NCBI GenBank assembly: GCA_000621185.1
Contig: JHYZ01000015.1
Coordinates: forward strand, 121,161 to 185,160
DNA length: 64,000 nt
Direction of reading: 5' to 3'
Source: Franconibacter pulveris DSM 19144
Lineage (GTDB): Bacteria > Pseudomonadota > Gammaproteobacteria > Enterobacterales > Enterobacteriaceae
In this document: positions 49,614 through 61,625 of the stretch, piece by piece
Layout of the letters: the number at the start of each line of letters is the position of its first letter
Position numbering within the stretch: position 1 is the first letter of the stretch
The notes under the pieces: generated by a model
The model's input: only the letters and a program-made list of their open reading frames with translations
What the model was told of the DNA's origin: nothing
Databases searched by the model: none
Translations under genes and position numbers: made by a program

Positions 49614-50606
49614 ATGAAAACCGCTTATATCGCAAAACAACGCCAGATCAGCTTCGTAAAATCCCATTTCTCTCGCCAGCTCGAAGAAAAGCTAGGCCTG
49701 ATTGAAGTCCAGGCGCCGATCCTGAGCCGCCTCGGGGATGGCACGCAGGATAACTTATCCGGCAGCGAGAAAGCGGTGCAGGTAAAAGTGAAGACGCTGC
49801 CGCAGGCGCAGTTTGAAGTCGTGCATTCGCTGGCAAAATGGAAGCGCAAGACGTTAGGACAACATGACTTCAGCGCAGGTGAAGGGCTTTATACACATAT
49901 GAAGGCGTTGCGCCCGGATGAAGACCGGCTGTCGCCCGTGCACTCAGTCTATGTGGATCAGTGGGACTGGGAGCGCGTAATGGGTGACGGCGAGCGCCAT
50001 CTCGGCACCCTGAAACAGACGGTTGAAACGATCTGGGCGGCGATTAAAGCCACCGAAGCGGCAGTGAGCGAGCAATTTGGCCTGAAGGCCGCCCTACCGG
50101 AGCAGATCCACTTCGTACACAGCGAAACGCTGCAAAGCCGTTTCCCGGAACTGGATGCAAAGGGGCGCGAGCGCGCCATTACCAAAGAGCTGGGCGCCGT
50201 CTTTCTTATTGGTATTGGCGGCAAGCTGGGCGACGGCAAACGCCACGACGTGCGTGCGCCCGATTATGATGACTGGACGACCCCATGCGAAGGCGGTTTC
50301 GCCGGGCTGAACGGCGATATTCTGGTCTGGAACCCGGTGCTGGAAGACGCCTTCGAAATCTCTTCTATGGGGATCCGCGTAGACGCCGAAGCCCTGAAAC
50401 GTCAGCTGGCGCTGACCGGCGATGAAGACAGACTGGCGCTGGAATGGCATCAGGCCCTGCTGAAAGGCGAAATGCCGCAGACTATCGGCGGCGGTATTGG
50501 CCAGTCGCGTCTGACTATGCTGCTGTTGCAGTTGCCGCATATCGGTCAGGTGCAGTGCGGCGTATGGCCTGCCCAGGTGCAGGAAAGCGTCAGCGGTCTG
50601 CTGTAA
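49614..50606 (+). CDS. asnA: Asparagine synthetase A (ammonia-dependent)
   Basis: Makes asparagine from aspartate, ammonia and ATP in the cytosol. It has 330 residues with the class II aminoacyl-tRNA-synthetase-like fold; [11 protein letters not shown] is the N-terminus and GGGIGQSRL is motif 3. ATG at 49614 follows AGGAG; an earlier in-frame start at 49584 is not supported. It is convergent with viaA, with three bases between stop codons. Confidence 0.97.
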   Translation: MKTAYIAKQRQISFVKSHFSRQLEEKLGLIEVQAPILSRLGDGTQDNLSGSEKAVQVKVKTLPQAQFEVVHSLAKWKRKTLGQHDFSAGEGLYTHMKALRPDEDRLSPVHSVYVDQWDWERVMGDGERHLGTLKQTVETIWAAIKATEAAVSEQFGLKAALPEQIHFVHSETLQSRFPELDAKGRERAITKELGAVFLIGIGGKLGDGKRHDVRAPDYDDWTTPCEGGFAGLNGDILVWNPVLEDAFEISSMGIRVDAEALKRQLALTGDEDRLALEWHQALLKGEMPQTIGGGIGQSRLTMLLLQLPHIGQVQCGVWPAQVQESVSGLL

Positions 50607-50609
50607 AGC

Positions 50610-52061
50610 TTAACGCCGCCAGCGCCGAAGCAGGCGGCTGCGTAACCCGGTATCAAAGCGCCAGATATGGTCGAAGATGCGCATGATGCCGGGTTTGCCA
50701 TGCGCCGACATCGCCACGGCATGAAACCGGTGCTGGTTTATTCGCTGCAGCGTTTTTACTTTATTCACCACCTCATCCGGCAACCGCTGGGCAATAAAGT
50801 CTGAAATGACCACCGCGTCGGCATCGCGCCATTCGCCGCCGTGCATCTTCTCAATAATGGCGCGAAAGCAGCTCGCAAGATCGGTACCGCCGCGAAAACG
50901 CTGGCTTAAAAAGCGGATCGCCTGCTCGATGCCGTCGCGTCCCGCCAGCTCATAGCGCACCACTTCGCTGGAAAACAGCATAATAAAACAGCGCCGGTTA
51001 TCAGCGAGCGCGATGCGCATCAGCGCCAGACAAAACGCTTTAGCGCACTGTTCGTTAAAGCCCCCCATGGAGCCGGAGGTGTCCACGCAGACGATAAACG
51101 GGCCGCGCGGCTGCTCCTCAACATCCTTATGGGTAACAGGCCGCTGCATTACTTTCTCCCGCCATGCATCGCCCTGTAATCGGTATGTAAGCAATTGCTT
51201 CTCTGCCAGTCTTCGATAGAAGTCAAACTCCAGTTCCGTTAGCCCGAGCGTTGCCAGTTCCGGTGGCAGCAGGCGAAGAATATCGTCGCTGTGCTGTAAG
51301 CCTTCCACCTGTTCCGGCACGGTCGCCGGTTCGCGGACCAGCGTGCGGAACGTCTCCAGCGGCGCATCGTTCTTCGGCACCGATTTGGCTTCCCGTGAAC
51401 GGCCTAGCTGCTCTGCCAGATGAAGAAGCTCCGGCTGCTGCGTCAGGAATTCGCCATAGTTGACGATAAGTTGATAGTCGCCGCGCTTGAGTTTGCCCGC
51501 GCTCATATCCCACAACCTGCCGGCGGAAGCGTCATTTTCCGTGAGCACCGGCGCAAGCTGTCCACTCAGGGTGAGACGTTCCTGCATCTCAGTCAGCAAC
51601 TGTTCCCGCTCGTTCTCAAGCAATTGCTGATTCAGCGTGGTGGCCTGCACCACCAGACTCAGACGCCAGCGCTGGAGGAAAAGCGTATGCAGCGCCGGCG
51701 TGAAGGTGGTGTTTTCGGCCACCAGCTGCGCGGCTTGCGCGGCGAAAGGGGAGTTGACCGCGTTAAGCTGGCGAAGCGTCTGTGGCAGTTGAACAATAAA
51801 CTGCGTGGTGGAGAGCAACTGGCTTTGCTGATAGCAAACCACCTCCTGCGCCAGCTCCGGCGGCACGTGCGCTTCGCGCAGACGCGCTTTAAGCTGCTCC
51901 CGCCAGCGGGGGATATCCTGAGTAAGGGCTTGCTTCAGACGAGGAAACTTTTCAAAAAAAATGGCGAGTTGCGGCGAGGCCAGCAAAGTGAGGATCAACT
52001 CCTCTATCATCTCCCCTTCGCTCACCGCCAGCATCACGTTGAGCGTATCGAGCGTCAGCAT
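50610..52061 (-). CDS. viaA: ViaA, VWA-domain partner of RavA
   Basis: Cytosolic protein of 483 residues with a C-terminal von Willebrand factor A domain whose metal site reads DTSGSMGG. It stimulates the RavA ATPase and links to respiratory complexes and aminoglycoside sensitivity in E. coli. Its start overlaps the end of ravA by seven bases, so the two are coupled. Confidence 0.96.
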   Translation of the reverse strand: MLTLDTLNVMLAVSEGEMIEELILTLLASPQLAIFFEKFPRLKQALTQDIPRWREQLKARLREAHVPPELAQEVVCYQQSQLLSTTQFIVQLPQTLRQLNAVNSPFAAQAAQLVAENTTFTPALHTLFLQRWRLSLVVQATTLNQQLLENEREQLLTEMQERLTLSGQLAPVLTENDASAGRLWDMSAGKLKRGDYQLIVNYGEFLTQQPELLHLAEQLGRSREAKSVPKNDAPLETFRTLVREPATVPEQVEGLQHSDDILRLLPPELATLGLTELEFDFYRRLAEKQLLTYRLQGDAWREKVMQRPVTHKDVEEQPRGPFIVCVDTSGSMGGFNEQCAKAFCLALMRIALADNRRCFIMLFSSEVVRYELAGRDGIEQAIRFLSQRFRGGTDLASCFRAIIEKMHGGEWRDADAVVISDFIAQRLPDEVVNKVKTLQRINQHRFHAVAMSAHGKPGIMRIFDHIWRFDTGLRSRLLRRWRR

Positions 52062-53551
52062 TGTCGCGCCTGCTTGATCTGAGCGCCCACGTCCTGCAGG
52101 CTCGCTTCAATCCGACCAAGCCAGTCGCTGTGAATAAAGAGGCACTTCTGCTGTTCGCTAAAGCGGTTGTGCTGCTGATGCCATTCGTTATCGAGCGCGT
52201 CGAGCTGTTGCTTAACCTCTTCCGGCACGCTCTGTTCCTGCGCGCCCGGCAGCGCCAGCGCGGTGCCCTGCAGGCTTACGTCACGAATGATAAGATGCTG
52301 ACGATTGTCCACTTCCAGGTTAAGCGGCTGAGCAAAGCCAATGCCGTTAAGCTTGCCGCGGATCTCGCCGCCCTTTTGCAGCCAGGCGTCCAGCGCTTCA
52401 CGCGCCAGAGTGATATGAATAACATCCATATCGTGCAGCCGTAGCGGCTTTTGCAGCAGCAAGGTAAGGGTTTCGCCCTGTACGCCCTCCGGCAACTGGT
52501 AATGCGGTCGGCGGCTGAACATGCTGCCCTGTTTTATCACCGTCAGCGCCTGTTGGTCGCTCTGTTGCTGTTGAAGCTGCAGACGGCGCTGTTCAATCGC
52601 GCCGAGTTTAGTCAGCATGGCGTGCTGCTGCCAGGCGTGGCCGGTCATCAGCGCTTCAATTTGCTGCTGCATCAGGGTCATGGCGCTGGCGTCGTGCCAC
52701 AGACAATCTTTCAGCAGAATAATGTCGATGGGGGCCACCGCCTCGCGACCGCTGAAAAAAGCGCTCGCCTGCAGCAGACGTATCGCTTTTTTCCAGCGGC
52801 GGTCGGAGACATACGGCGCCTGCGGCAGATTTTCCAACTGCTGGCGTAAAAGGAAGACGAGTTCAAAGACGTTATCAGGCAGCGCGACTTTCCCTATCTC
52901 CTGCTGCCAGCGCTCATACTCTTCGTCGGTAACCTGAAGCCCTTTCGGCACCGGGTTTTCATTTTCATCCTGCTGGCTAATCAGCATGGCGCGGAAGTTA
53001 TTCTTCTCATGCACTTTATCGAGCCACAGGCGAATCAGCATACGGTCGTAAAGCGCCTCCAGGCTGCTGTCGGCTTCCGGCAGTTCGTTGGAAGCGGTAA
53101 CCAACAGTCGCATTGGGATTTTCTCTTCCCGCGCGCCGTTGCGAAAACGCCGTTCGTTGATAGCGGTCAGCAGCGTGTTGAGAATCGCCGGCCCCGCTTT
53201 CCAGATCTCATCAAGAAAAACAATTTCCGCCTCGGGAAGATAGCCTTGCGTCAGGCGCTCGTAGCGTCCTTCATCTTTCAGCGCCTGAATAGAGAGCGGC
53301 CCGAAGACCTCCTCCGGCGTCGAAAAGCGGGTCATTAAGTACTCAAACGCGCGGGCATGCTCAAAAGCGAATTTCAGGCGGCGGGCTATCAGACTTTTGG
53401 CGATGCCGGGCGGCCCGAGCAGGAACACGCTTTCGCCGCTAAGCGCCGCCAGCAGGCAGAGACGAATGGCGTGGCTGCGTTCAAAGAGCCCTTTTTCCAG
53501 CGCTGCGCTGAGCCGCGAAATTCTTTCTGCCAGAAGATGTGTTTGAGCCAT
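52055..53551 (-). CDS. ravA: RavA, MoxR-family AAA+ ATPase
   Basis: Hexameric AAA+ ATPase of 498 residues that also binds the lysine decarboxylase LdcI. Walker A GPPGIAKS (about 45-52), Walker [11 protein letters not shown], sensor 1 TASNELPE, then the discontinuous LARA domain in the C-terminal third. It is divergent from kup with 220 bp between. First gene of the ravA-viaA operon. Confidence 0.96.
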   Translation of the reverse strand: MAQTHLLAERISRLSAALEKGLFERSHAIRLCLLAALSGESVFLLGPPGIAKSLIARRLKFAFEHARAFEYLMTRFSTPEEVFGPLSIQALKDEGRYERLTQGYLPEAEIVFLDEIWKAGPAILNTLLTAINERRFRNGAREEKIPMRLLVTASNELPEADSSLEALYDRMLIRLWLDKVHEKNNFRAMLISQQDENENPVPKGLQVTDEEYERWQQEIGKVALPDNVFELVFLLRQQLENLPQAPYVSDRRWKKAIRLLQASAFFSGREAVAPIDIILLKDCLWHDASAMTLMQQQIEALMTGHAWQQHAMLTKLGAIEQRRLQLQQQQSDQQALTVIKQGSMFSRRPHYQLPEGVQGETLTLLLQKPLRLHDMDVIHITLAREALDAWLQKGGEIRGKLNGIGFAQPLNLEVDNRQHLIIRDVSLQGTALALPGAQEQSVPEEVKQQLDALDNEWHQQHNRFSEQQKCLFIHSDWLGRIEASLQDVGAQIKQARQC

Positions 53552-53771
53552 AATAGTTACTCTGATCCAGACGCTGCCATCCGATGAAAGGGCGAGTATA
53601 AACGTTCCGCTTATTCGCTAATAATAGATTGATGCTTCGGTTAATTCCGGTTGACGTAGATAAAGGCATTGCCATTTAGGGGTACGATTTTTTGGTGAAT
53701 CGTGCATACTGTGCGCTTTTTGTGGGCCAAGGGACTAAGCACACCCATTTCTCCCAACGAAAGATTAGTCT

Positions 53772-55640
53772 ATGAGCACTGACAATAAGCAATCGCTGCC
53801 TGCCATAACGCTGGCCGCAATCGGGGTGGTTTACGGTGATATCGGCACCAGCCCGCTTTATACCCTAAGAGAGTGTCTGTCAGGACAGTTCGGGTTTGGC
53901 GTTGAACGGGATGCCGTTTTCGGTTTTCTTTCTCTTATTTTCTGGCTGTTGGTTTTTGTTGTCTCTATTAAATACCTCACCTTTGTTATGCGGGCGGACA
54001 ACGCCGGTGAAGGGGGAATCCTGACGCTTATGTCGCTGGCGGGCCGCAACACGTCGGCGCGCATGACGTCGGTACTGGTCATTCTGGGGTTAATTGGCGG
54101 CAGCTTCTTTTATGGCGAGGTGGTTATCACCCCGGCTATTTCGGTGATGTCGGCGATAGAAGGCCTGGAGATAGCCGCCCCCTCGCTGGACGCCTATATC
54201 GTTCCGCTTTCTATTATCGTTCTTACGCTGCTGTTTATTATTCAGAAGCATGGCACCGGCATGGTGGGCAAACTTTTTGCGCCGATTATGCTTGCCTGGT
54301 TTCTCGTTCTGGCGGTACTGGGCGCGCGCGGCATTATAGGCAACCCCGAAGTGTTGCAGGCGCTGAATCCGGTCTGGGCGGTACACTTCTTTCTGGAATA
54401 TAAAACGATCTCTTTTGTCGCGCTGGGCGCGGTGGTGCTGTCCATTACCGGCGTGGAAGCGCTGTATGCCGATATGGGGCACTTCGGCAAACTGCCGATT
54501 CGCGTGGCATGGTTCAGCGTGGTGCTGCCTTCGCTGGTGTTGAACTATTTTGGTCAGGGCGCGCTGCTGCTGAAAACGCCGGAAGCGATTAAGAACCCCT
54601 TCTTTTTGCTGGCGCCGGACTGGGCATTAATTCCAATGCTGATTCTGGCGACGCTGGCTACCGTTATCGCTTCGCAGGCGGTTATCTCCGGCGTCTTCTC
54701 ATTAACCCGCCAGGCGGTGCGCCTCGGTTACCTGTCGCCGATGCGCATCATTCACACCTCTGAGATGGAGTCCGGGCAGATTTACATTCCGGTGATTAAC
54801 TGGATGCTCTATTTCGCCGTGGTGATTGTCATTATCAGCTTCGAACATTCGAGCAACCTCGCTGCGGCTTACGGCATCGCGGTGACTGGCACCATGGTGC
54901 TGACCTCGATTCTTTCCTGCACCGTGGCGCGTAAAAACTGGAACTGGAATAAGCTGTTCGTCTTGCTTATCGCCACCGCCTTCCTGTGTGTGGATATCCC
55001 GCTCTTCTCGGCGAACCTGGATAAACTCTTCTCCGGCGGCTGGCTGCCGCTGAGTCTCGGCATCGTGATGTTTATCATCATGACCACCTGGAAGAGCGAG
55101 CGTTTTCGCCTGTTGCGCCGTATGCATGAGCACGGCAACTCGCTGGATGCGATGATCGCCTCGCTGGAGAAATCACCGCCGGTGCGCGTGCCGGGCACCG
55201 CGGTGTATATGTCCCGCGCGCTTAACGTTATTCCTTTCGCCTTGCTGCATAACCTGAAGCACAACAAGGTGCTGCATGAAAGGGTTATCCTGCTGACGCT
55301 GCGCACCGAGGACGCGCCGTATGTACATAACGTTCGCCGGGTGCAGATTGAGCAGCTTTCGCCGACGTTCTGGCGCGTGGTGGCAAGCTACGGTTGGCGC
55401 GAAACGCCGAACGTAGAAGAAGTGTTCCACCGCTGCGGGCTGGAAGGCTTAAGCTGCCGAATGATGGAAACCTCGTTCTTTATGTCGCATGAATCGCTGA
55501 TTATCGGCGACCGGCCCTGGTACCTGCGGCTGCGCGGCAAGCTATTCCTGCTGCTTCAGCGCAACGCCCTGCGGGCGCCGGACCAGTTTGAAATCCCACC
55601 TAACCGGGTTATCGAACTGGGCACTCAGGTTGAAATTTAA
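53772..55640 (+). CDS. kup: Kup, low-affinity potassium uptake protein
   Basis: Inner-membrane potassium/proton symporter of the KUP/HAK family. It has 622 residues with 12 membrane helices in the first ~430 residues, the family motif [15 protein letters not shown], and a cytoplasmic C-terminal domain. ATG at 53772 is preceded by CAACGAAAG. The length equals that of E. coli Kup. Confidence 0.97.
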   Translation: MSTDNKQSLPAITLAAIGVVYGDIGTSPLYTLRECLSGQFGFGVERDAVFGFLSLIFWLLVFVVSIKYLTFVMRADNAGEGGILTLMSLAGRNTSARMTSVLVILGLIGGSFFYGEVVITPAISVMSAIEGLEIAAPSLDAYIVPLSIIVLTLLFIIQKHGTGMVGKLFAPIMLAWFLVLAVLGARGIIGNPEVLQALNPVWAVHFFLEYKTISFVALGAVVLSITGVEALYADMGHFGKLPIRVAWFSVVLPSLVLNYFGQGALLLKTPEAIKNPFFLLAPDWALIPMLILATLATVIASQAVISGVFSLTRQAVRLGYLSPMRIIHTSEMESGQIYIPVINWMLYFAVVIVIISFEHSSNLAAAYGIAVTGTMVLTSILSCTVARKNWNWNKLFVLLIATAFLCVDIPLFSANLDKLFSGGWLPLSLGIVMFIIMTTWKSERFRLLRRMHEHGNSLDAMIASLEKSPPVRVPGTAVYMSRALNVIPFALLHNLKHNKVLHERVILLTLRTEDAPYVHNVRRVQIEQLSPTFWRVVASYGWRETPNVEEVFHRCGLEGLSCRMMETSFFMSHESLIIGDRPWYLRLRGKLFLLLQRNALRAPDQFEIPPNRVIELGTQVEI

Positions 55641-55648
55641 CGTCTTTT

Positions 55649-55678
55649 TAACGCCTCGCTACAATGCGGGGCGTTTTT
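55649..55678 (+). terminator. Terminator after kup
   Basis: AACGCCTCGC (55650-55659) pairs with GCGGGGCGTT (55666-55675), with one G-T pair and a 6-nt loop, ending in a T-run. Confidence 0.85.
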
Positions 55679-55704
55679 CTTTTTCCTCCCCGCAAATTTA
55701 CGTT

Positions 55705-55720
55705 AGCGAAACGTTTCGAT
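55705..55720. promoter_or_regulatory. Upstream RbsR operator
   Basis: AGCGAAACGTTTCGAT, a 16-bp near-palindrome with 14 of 16 symmetric positions, the LacI/GalR-type RbsR box. It overlaps the left half of a possible CRP site whose right half ATCACA is at 55725-55730. Its centre is 79 bp from the second operator. Confidence 0.75.
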
Positions 55721-55747
55721 AACGATCACAAATTCGTTACGCCGCGA

Positions 55748-55799
55748 TTGTTTTCTGAACATGCTCTTCACTACACTGCCAACAGCGAAACGTTTCGCT
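55748..55799 (+). promoter_or_regulatory. rbs promoter and main RbsR operator
   Basis: -35 TTGTTT (55748-55753), an 18-bp spacer, -10 TACACT (55772-55777). The perfect palindrome AGCGAAACGTTTCGCT (55784-55799) covers the expected transcription start, so bound RbsR would block initiation. Confidence 0.85.
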
Positions 55800-55812
55800 A
55801 AGGGAGCATAAA

Positions 55813-56232
55813 ATGAAAAAAGGCACCGTACTCAACGCAGGCATCTCTTCCGTCATCGCCCGTCTCGGTCATACCGATACGGTTGTGGTGTGCGACGCAG
55901 GCTTACCCATTCCCGGCGCGACTGAGCGAATCGATCTTGCGTTAACGCAGGGCGTTCCTGGTTTCATGCAGGTTGTGGAAGTGGTCACGAAGGAGATGCA
56001 GGTCGAGGCGGCATACCTGGCGGAGGAGATTAAGCAGCACAATCCGCAGCTCCACGAAACGTTGCTTGAGCACATCAGGCAGCTGCAGCAGCACCAGGGA
56101 AATCATATTGATGTACGTTACATCACACACCAGCAGTTTAAAAAACAAACCGCAGACAGTCAGGCGGTCATTCGCAGCGGGGAGTGTTCCCCGTATGCGA
56201 ATATCATTCTCTGTGCCGGCGTAACCTTCTGA
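55813..56232 (+). CDS. rbsD: RbsD, D-ribose pyranase
   Basis: Converts beta-pyranose to furanose forms of ribose so that RbsK can use it. It has 139 residues, with catalytic His20 in RLGHTDTV and the conserved C-terminal [17 protein letters not shown]. First gene of rbsDACBKR, 14 bp after the operator. ATG at 55813 follows AAGGGAGC. Confidence 0.97.
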   Translation: MKKGTVLNAGISSVIARLGHTDTVVVCDAGLPIPGATERIDLALTQGVPGFMQVVEVVTKEMQVEAAYLAEEIKQHNPQLHETLLEHIRQLQQHQGNHIDVRYITHQQFKKQTADSQAVIRSGECSPYANIILCAGVTF

Positions 56233-56239
56233 GGCCGTC

Positions 56240-57745
56240 ATGGAAGCGTTATTACAACTCAAGGGGATCGATAAAGCGTTCCCCGGCGTAAAAGCCCTCT
56301 CCGGCGCGGCGCTTAACGTTTACCCAGGCCGTGTGATGGCGCTGGTGGGGGAAAACGGCGCCGGTAAATCCACCATGATGAAAGTGCTGACCGGCATCTA
56401 TACCAAAGATGCGGGTTCGCTGATGTGGCTTGGTAAAGAGACCGCCTTCAGCGGCCCGAAATCCTCGCAGGAGGCGGGCATCGGCATTATTCATCAGGAG
56501 CTCAACCTTATTCCGCAGCTCTCCATCGCAGAAAACATCTTTCTGGGCCGCGAATTCGTTAACCGTTTCGGCAAAATCGACTGGAAAACGATGCACGGCG
56601 AAGCGGATAAACTGCTTAAAAAACTTAATCTGCGCTTTAACAGTCACCGCCTGGTAGGCGATCTCTCTATAGGCGACCAGCAGATGGTGGAGATAGCCAA
56701 GGTGCTGAGCTTCGAGTCGAAAGTCATCATTATGGATGAACCGACCGATGCGTTGACCGACACCGAAACCGAGTCGCTGTTTCGTGTGATCCGCGAACTG
56801 AAAGCGCAAGGGCGCGGCATTGTTTATATCTCCCACCGCATGAAAGAAATTTTCGAGATTTGCGACGACGTGACGGTTTTTCGCGACGGCCAGTTTATCG
56901 CCGAACGCGAGGTCGACACGCTCACCGAAGAGACGCTTATCGAAATGATGGTGGGACGCAAGCTCGAAGACCAGTATCCCCGTCTTGATAAAGCGCCTGG
57001 CGAAACCCGCCTGCGCGTATCAAACCTCTCCGGCCCTGGCGTGCATGATGTCAGCTTTACCCTGAAAAAAGGGGAAATTCTCGGCGTGGCCGGGCTGATG
57101 GGCGCCGGGCGCACCGAACTGATGAAAGTGCTTTATGGCGCCCTGGCGCGTACCGGCGGCCGCGTGGAGCTGGACGGACGCGAAGTGGTGACTCGCTCAC
57201 CGCAGGACGGGCTGGCGAACGGCATCGTTTATATCTCTGAAGACCGCAAGCGCGACGGGCTGGTGCTCGGCATGTCGGTAAAAGAGAACATGTCGCTTAC
57301 CGCGCTGCGTTATTTCAGTCGCGATGTCGGCAGCCTGAAGCATAAAGACGAGCAGCAGGCGGTAAGCGATTTCATCCGTCTGTTTAACGTAAAAACGCCT
57401 TCGATGGATCAGGCGATTGGCCTGCTCTCCGGCGGCAACCAGCAGAAAGTGGCGATTGCCCGCGGTCTGATGACGCGACCCAAAGTGCTTATCCTTGATG
57501 AGCCGACGCGCGGCGTGGACGTAGGAGCGAAAAAAGAGATTTATCAGCTCATCAACCAGTTCAAGGCCGAAGGGCTGAGCATCATCCTGGTCTCCTCCGA
57601 AATGCCGGAAGTGCTGGGAATGAGCGATCGCATCATGGTGATGCATGAAGGGCATCTCGGCGGTGAATTCACACGTGAGCAAGCCACCCAGGAAGTACTG
57701 ATGGCGGCAGCCGTCGGCAAACTGAATCGCGTGACTCAGGAGTAA
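56240..57745 (+). CDS. rbsA: RbsA, ribose ABC transporter ATPase
   Basis: Double-domain sugar ABC ATPase of 501 residues. The first half has Walker A GENGAGKS, signature LSIGDQQ and Walker B VIIMDEP. The second half has a degenerate P-loop GLMGAGRT, signature LSGGNQQ and VLILDEP. The asymmetry is normal for this subfamily. It starts 7 bases after rbsD. Confidence 0.97.
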   Translation: MEALLQLKGIDKAFPGVKALSGAALNVYPGRVMALVGENGAGKSTMMKVLTGIYTKDAGSLMWLGKETAFSGPKSSQEAGIGIIHQELNLIPQLSIAENIFLGREFVNRFGKIDWKTMHGEADKLLKKLNLRFNSHRLVGDLSIGDQQMVEIAKVLSFESKVIIMDEPTDALTDTETESLFRVIRELKAQGRGIVYISHRMKEIFEICDDVTVFRDGQFIAEREVDTLTEETLIEMMVGRKLEDQYPRLDKAPGETRLRVSNLSGPGVHDVSFTLKKGEILGVAGLMGAGRTELMKVLYGALARTGGRVELDGREVVTRSPQDGLANGIVYISEDRKRDGLVLGMSVKENMSLTALRYFSRDVGSLKHKDEQQAVSDFIRLFNVKTPSMDQAIGLLSGGNQQKVAIARGLMTRPKVLILDEPTRGVDVGAKKEIYQLINQFKAEGLSIILVSSEMPEVLGMSDRIMVMHEGHLGGEFTREQATQEVLMAAAVGKLNRVTQE

Positions 57746-57750
57746 AAGAC

Positions 57751-58716
57751 ATGACTACCCAGACCGTGGCGACACGTCGTTATTTCAGCAAAGCATGGCT
57801 GATGGACCAGAAATCACTGATAGCCCTGCTGGTGCTGATTGCGATTGTCTCAACCCTGAGCCCGAACTTCTTCACCCTGAACAACCTGTTCAACATCCTG
57901 CAGCAAACCTCCGTCAACGCCATCATGGCGGTGGGGATGACGCTGGTCATTCTTACCTCCGGAATCGATCTGTCCGTCGGTTCCTTACTGGCGCTGACCG
58001 GAGCGGTGGCCGCCTCGATTGTCGGTATTGAGGTTAACGCGCTGGTGGCGATTGCCGCCTCGCTCGCCCTCGGCGCCGCAATCGGGGCCGTGACCGGCGT
58101 GATTGTCGCGAAAGGCCGCGTGCAGGCGTTTATCGCCACGCTGGTGATGATGCTGCTGCTGCGCGGGGTCACGATGGTTTACACCAACGGCAGCCCGGTA
58201 AATACCGGCTTTACTGAAAACGCCGATCTGTTTGGTTGGTTTGGTATTGGCCGCCCGCTCGGCATCCCGACGCCCGTCTGGATTATGGCGATTGTGTTTA
58301 TCGCTGCCTGGTACATGCTGCACCATACCCGTCTTGGTCGTTATATCTATGCCCTGGGCGGCAACGAAGCGGCGACGCGCCTTTCCGGCATCAGCGTAAA
58401 CAAAGTCAAAGTGATTGTTTACTCTCTGTCCGGCCTGCTGGCGGCGCTGGCGGGGGTTATCGAAGTGGCGCGTCTCTCCTCGGCGCAGCCGACGGCGGGT
58501 ACCGGGTATGAGCTGGACGCGATTGCTGCGGTGGTGCTGGGCGGCACCAGTCTCGCCGGCGGCAAAGGACGCATTGTTGGGACATTGATCGGCGCTTTAA
58601 TTCTCGGTTTCCTGAATAATGGTTTGAATTTATTAGGGGTTTCTTCCTATTACCAGATGATCGTCAAAGCGGTGGTGATATTGCTGGCGGTGCTGGTAGA
58701 CAACAAAAAGCAGTAA
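57751..58716 (+). CDS. rbsC: RbsC, ribose ABC transporter permease
   Basis: Inner-membrane permease of 321 residues with 8-10 hydrophobic helices and motifs [13 protein letters not shown] and [10 protein letters not shown], typical of the ribose/galactose/xylose permease family. It starts 5 bases after rbsA and lies 26 bases before rbsB. Confidence 0.97.
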   Translation: MTTQTVATRRYFSKAWLMDQKSLIALLVLIAIVSTLSPNFFTLNNLFNILQQTSVNAIMAVGMTLVILTSGIDLSVGSLLALTGAVAASIVGIEVNALVAIAASLALGAAIGAVTGVIVAKGRVQAFIATLVMMLLLRGVTMVYTNGSPVNTGFTENADLFGWFGIGRPLGIPTPVWIMAIVFIAAWYMLHHTRLGRYIYALGGNEAATRLSGISVNKVKVIVYSLSGLLAALAGVIEVARLSSAQPTAGTGYELDAIAAVVLGGTSLAGGKGRIVGTLIGALILGFLNNGLNLLGVSSYYQMIVKAVVILLAVLVDNKKQ

Positions 58717-58742
58717 CTCATTACTCAACAGGACATCTGACT

Positions 58743-59633
58743 ATGAACATGAAAAAGCTGGCTACCCTGGTTTCCGCCGTTGCGTTAAGCGCGACCGTTA
58801 GCGCGAACGCGATGGCGAAGGAGACCATCGCGCTGGTTGTCTCCACCCTTAACAACCCGTTCTTCGTTTCGCTGAAAGATGGCGCGCAAAAAGAAGCTGA
58901 CAAACTCGGCTATAACCTCGTGGTGCTGGATTCCCAGAATAACCCGGCGAAAGAGCTGGCTAACGTGCAGGATCTGACGGTGCGCGGCACCAAACTGCTG
59001 CTGATCAACCCCACCGATTCCGACGCGGTGGGCAACGCCGTGAAGATGGCTAACCAGGCGAAGATCCCGGTCATTACGCTGGACCGCATGGCGGCAAAAG
59101 GCGAAGTGGTAAGCCACGTCGCTTCTGATAACGTGGTTGGCGGCAAAATCGCGGGCGACTATATCGCTAAAAAAGCGGGCCAGAGCGCGAAAGTTATCGA
59201 GCTGCAGGGCATTGCCGGCACCTCCGCCGCGCGTGAGCGTGGCGAAGGCTTTCAGCAGGCTGTGGCGGCTAACAAGCTGAATGTGCTGGCAAGCCAGCCG
59301 GCCGATTTCGACCGCACTAAAGGCCTGAACGTGATGCAGAACCTGTTAACCGCGCATCCGGACGTGCAGGCAGTGTTCGCCCAGAACGATGAAATGGCGC
59401 TCGGTGCGCTGCGTGCCTTGCAAACCGCAGGCAAATCCGATGTGCTGGTTGTTGGCTTTGACGGCACAGCGGACGGCGTGAAAGCGGTTGAAGACGGCAA
59501 GCTGGGCGCAACCATTGCGCAGTTGCCGGAGCAAATCGGCGCAATCGGCGTACAAACTGCCGATAAAGTGCTTAAAGGCGAGAAAGTTCACGCTAAAATT
59601 CCGGTCGACCTGAAACTGGTCGTCAAACAATAA
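58743..59633 (+). CDS. rbsB: RbsB, periplasmic ribose-binding protein
   Basis: Periplasmic receptor for the ribose importer and for Trg chemotaxis. It has 296 residues with a Sec signal peptide (about 1-25, cleavage probably after ANAMA) and two periplasmic-binding-protein lobes. It is the most abundant product of such operons; a strong hairpin follows its stop codon (59660-59678). Confidence 0.97.
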   Translation: MNMKKLATLVSAVALSATVSANAMAKETIALVVSTLNNPFFVSLKDGAQKEADKLGYNLVVLDSQNNPAKELANVQDLTVRGTKLLLINPTDSDAVGNAVKMANQAKIPVITLDRMAAKGEVVSHVASDNVVGGKIAGDYIAKKAGQSAKVIELQGIAGTSAARERGEGFQQAVAANKLNVLASQPADFDRTKGLNVMQNLLTAHPDVQAVFAQNDEMALGALRALQTAGKSDVLVVGFDGTADGVKAVEDGKLGATIAQLPEQIGAIGVQTADKVLKGEKVHAKIPVDLKLVVKQ

Positions 59634-59659
59634 AGACATCATAAGAAATGCAGGGCAAC

Positions 59660-59678
59660 GCGCCACAGGATGTGGCGC
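59660..59678 (+). repeat. Hairpin between rbsB and rbsK
   Basis: GCGCCAC, loop AGGAT, GTGGCGC is a perfect 7-bp GC-rich stem 27 bp after the rbsB stop, without a following T-run. Such structures often protect the upstream message from 3' exonucleases, raising rbsB over rbsK. Confidence 0.7.
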
Positions 59679-59699
59679 ACTTTAACCAGACAAATAACG

Positions 59700-60629
59700 G
59701 TGAACAGCGTGGGCAAACTCGTCGTTCTCGGCAGCATCAATGCCGACCATATCCTTAATCTTGATGCTTTCCCCTCACCCGGAGAAACCGTAACCGGCAA
59801 CCATTACCAGGTGGCGTTTGGCGGCAAGGGCGCTAACCAGGCTGTAGCGGCCGGGCGCAGCGGCGCGGATATCGATTTTATCGCCTGCGTGGGCAGCGAT
59901 GATACTGGCGCCCGGGTTCGTCAGCAGCTGGTTCAGGACAAGGTCGACGTCGCGCCGGTCAGCGTTATTGAGGGCGAGTCCACTGGCGTGGCGCTTATTT
60001 TTGTTAATGGCGAAGGCGAAAACGTGATTGCTATCCATGCTGGCGCCAATGCGTCGCTGACGCCTGCGTTGGTAGAAGCCCAACATGAGCGCATCGCCAA
60101 AGCTTCCGCCTTGTTAATGCAACTGGAATCACCGGTAGAGAGCGTGCTGGCGGCGGCGCGCATTGCGCAGCAGAACCACACTCGCGTTATTCTTAACCCC
60201 GCGCCAGCTCGCAGGCTTTCTGATGAATTGCTTGCGCTGGTGGATATCATTACCCCCAATGAAACCGAAGCGGAGAAGCTGACCGGCATCGCCGTAAAAA
60301 ATGACGACGACGCGGCGAAAGCGGCGGCGGCGCTGCATGCTAAAGGCATTGGCACCGTTATTATCACGCTTGGCAGCCGCGGCGTTTGGGCAAGCGTTAA
60401 CGGTGAAGGTCAACGGGTTCCTGGTTTCAAAGTAAAAGCTATCGACACTATCGCAGCGGGCGACACCTTTAACGGTGCGCTGCTTACGGCGCTGCTGGAA
60501 GAAAAACCGCTGGCGGAAGCTATTCGTTTCGCGCATGCGGCGGCGGCTATCGCCGTTACCCGTCCCGGCGCACAGCCTTCCGTACCGTGGCGCAAAGAGA
60601 TTGACGACTTTCTGGCGCAGCAGGAGTAG
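59700..60629 (+). CDS. rbsK: Ribokinase
   Basis: Phosphorylates ribose to ribose-5-phosphate. It has 309 residues, PfkB family: GGKGANQAVAAGR near the N-terminus and the catalytic DTIAAGDTFNGAL. GTG at 59700-59702 aligns exactly with the E. coli N-terminus (NSVGKLVVLGS against QNAGSLVVLGS) and gives the same length. The earlier ATG at 59670 lies inside the hairpin and is unlikely. No clear ribosome site is visible. Confidence 0.93.
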   Translation: MNSVGKLVVLGSINADHILNLDAFPSPGETVTGNHYQVAFGGKGANQAVAAGRSGADIDFIACVGSDDTGARVRQQLVQDKVDVAPVSVIEGESTGVALIFVNGEGENVIAIHAGANASLTPALVEAQHERIAKASALLMQLESPVESVLAAARIAQQNHTRVILNPAPARRLSDELLALVDIITPNETEAEKLTGIAVKNDDDAAKAAAALHAKGIGTVIITLGSRGVWASVNGEGQRVPGFKVKAIDTIAAGDTFNGALLTALLEEKPLAEAIRFAHAAAAIAVTRPGAQPSVPWRKEIDDFLAQQE

Positions 60630-60632
60630 CTT

Positions 60633-61625
60633 GTGGCGACCATGAAAGATGTTGCCCGCCTGGCGGGCGTCTCCACCTCCACCGTTTCACACGTCATTAA
60701 TAATGACCGCTTCGTCAGTGAGGCGATTCGCGAGAAAGTCGAGGTGGCCATCCAAAGTCTGAACTACGCGCCCTCCGCGCTGGCGCGCAGCCTCAAAATC
60801 AACCAGACCCGAACCATCGGCATGCTGATCACCGCCAGCTCCAACCCTTTCTTCTCCGAACTGGTTCGCGGCGTGGAGCGCAGCTGCTTTGAGCGCGGTT
60901 ACAGCCTGGTGCTTTGTAATACCGATGGCGATGAGCAGCGAATGAACCGCAATCTGGAAACGCTGCTGCAAAAACGTGTCGATGGCTTGCTGCTGCTCTG
61001 TACCGAAACACATCAGCCTTCGCCGGAAATCATGCGCCGTTATCCGGCTATCCCTACGGTTATGATGGACTGGGCGCCGTTCGGCGGCGAGGGAGATCTG
61101 ATTCAGGATAACTCGCTGTTGGGCGGGGATATCGCCACGCAATATCTGATTGATAAAGGCTATACCCGCATCGCCTGTATTACCGGGCCGCTCGATAAAA
61201 CCCCGGCGCGTCTGCGTGTGGAAGGGTATCGCAACGCGATGGCGCGCGCCGGGCTTACTGTAAAAGAAGGATATGAAGTTAACGCAGACTTCGAGTTTCG
61301 CGGCGGTTTCGACGCCATGCAGGCGTTGCTGGCATTGCGTGAGCCTCCGCAGGCGGTATTTATGAGTAACGACGCCATGGCTGTTGGCGCCTATCAGGCG
61401 CTCTACCAGGCGGGGTTACGCATTCCTCAGGATATGGCGCTGGTGGGGTATGACGACATAGAGCTGGCGCGCTACATGACGCCGCCGCTGACCACCATTC
61501 ATCAACCGAAGGACGAACTGGGCGAGCTGGCCATTGATGTGCTGATTCATCGCATGGCGCAGCCCGATTTACAGCAGCAGCGGCTCCAGCTGACGCCGGA
61601 GCTGGTGGAGCGCGGTTCGGCTTAA
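60633..61625 (+). CDS. rbsR: RbsR, ribose operon repressor
   Basis: LacI-family repressor of 330 residues: a helix-turn-helix at the extreme N-terminus ([20 protein letters not shown]) and a sugar-binding core that senses ribose. The probable start is GTG at 60633 (VATMKDV), as in E. coli MATMKDV; the ATG at 60642 is the alternative. It starts 3 bases after rbsK. Its targets are the boxes at 55705 and 55784. The stop codon shares TTAA with hsrA. Confidence 0.96.
   Translation: MATMKDVARLAGVSTSTVSHVINNDRFVSEAIREKVEVAIQSLNYAPSALARSLKINQTRTIGMLITASSNPFFSELVRGVERSCFERGYSLVLCNTDGDEQRMNRNLETLLQKRVDGLLLLCTETHQPSPEIMRRYPAIPTVMMDWAPFGGEGDLIQDNSLLGGDIATQYLIDKGYTRIACITGPLDKTPARLRVEGYRNAMARAGLTVKEGYEVNADFEFRGGFDAMQALLALREPPQAVFMSNDAMAVGAYQALYQAGLRIPQDMALVGYDDIELARYMTPPLTTIHQPKDELGELAIDVLIHRMAQPDLQQQRLQLTPELVERGSA

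Noticed and set aside
59670..59699. ATG at 59670 as the rbsK start
   Set aside because: It lies inside a stable hairpin, has no spaced ribosome site, and adds ten residues not matched in E. coli ribokinase.
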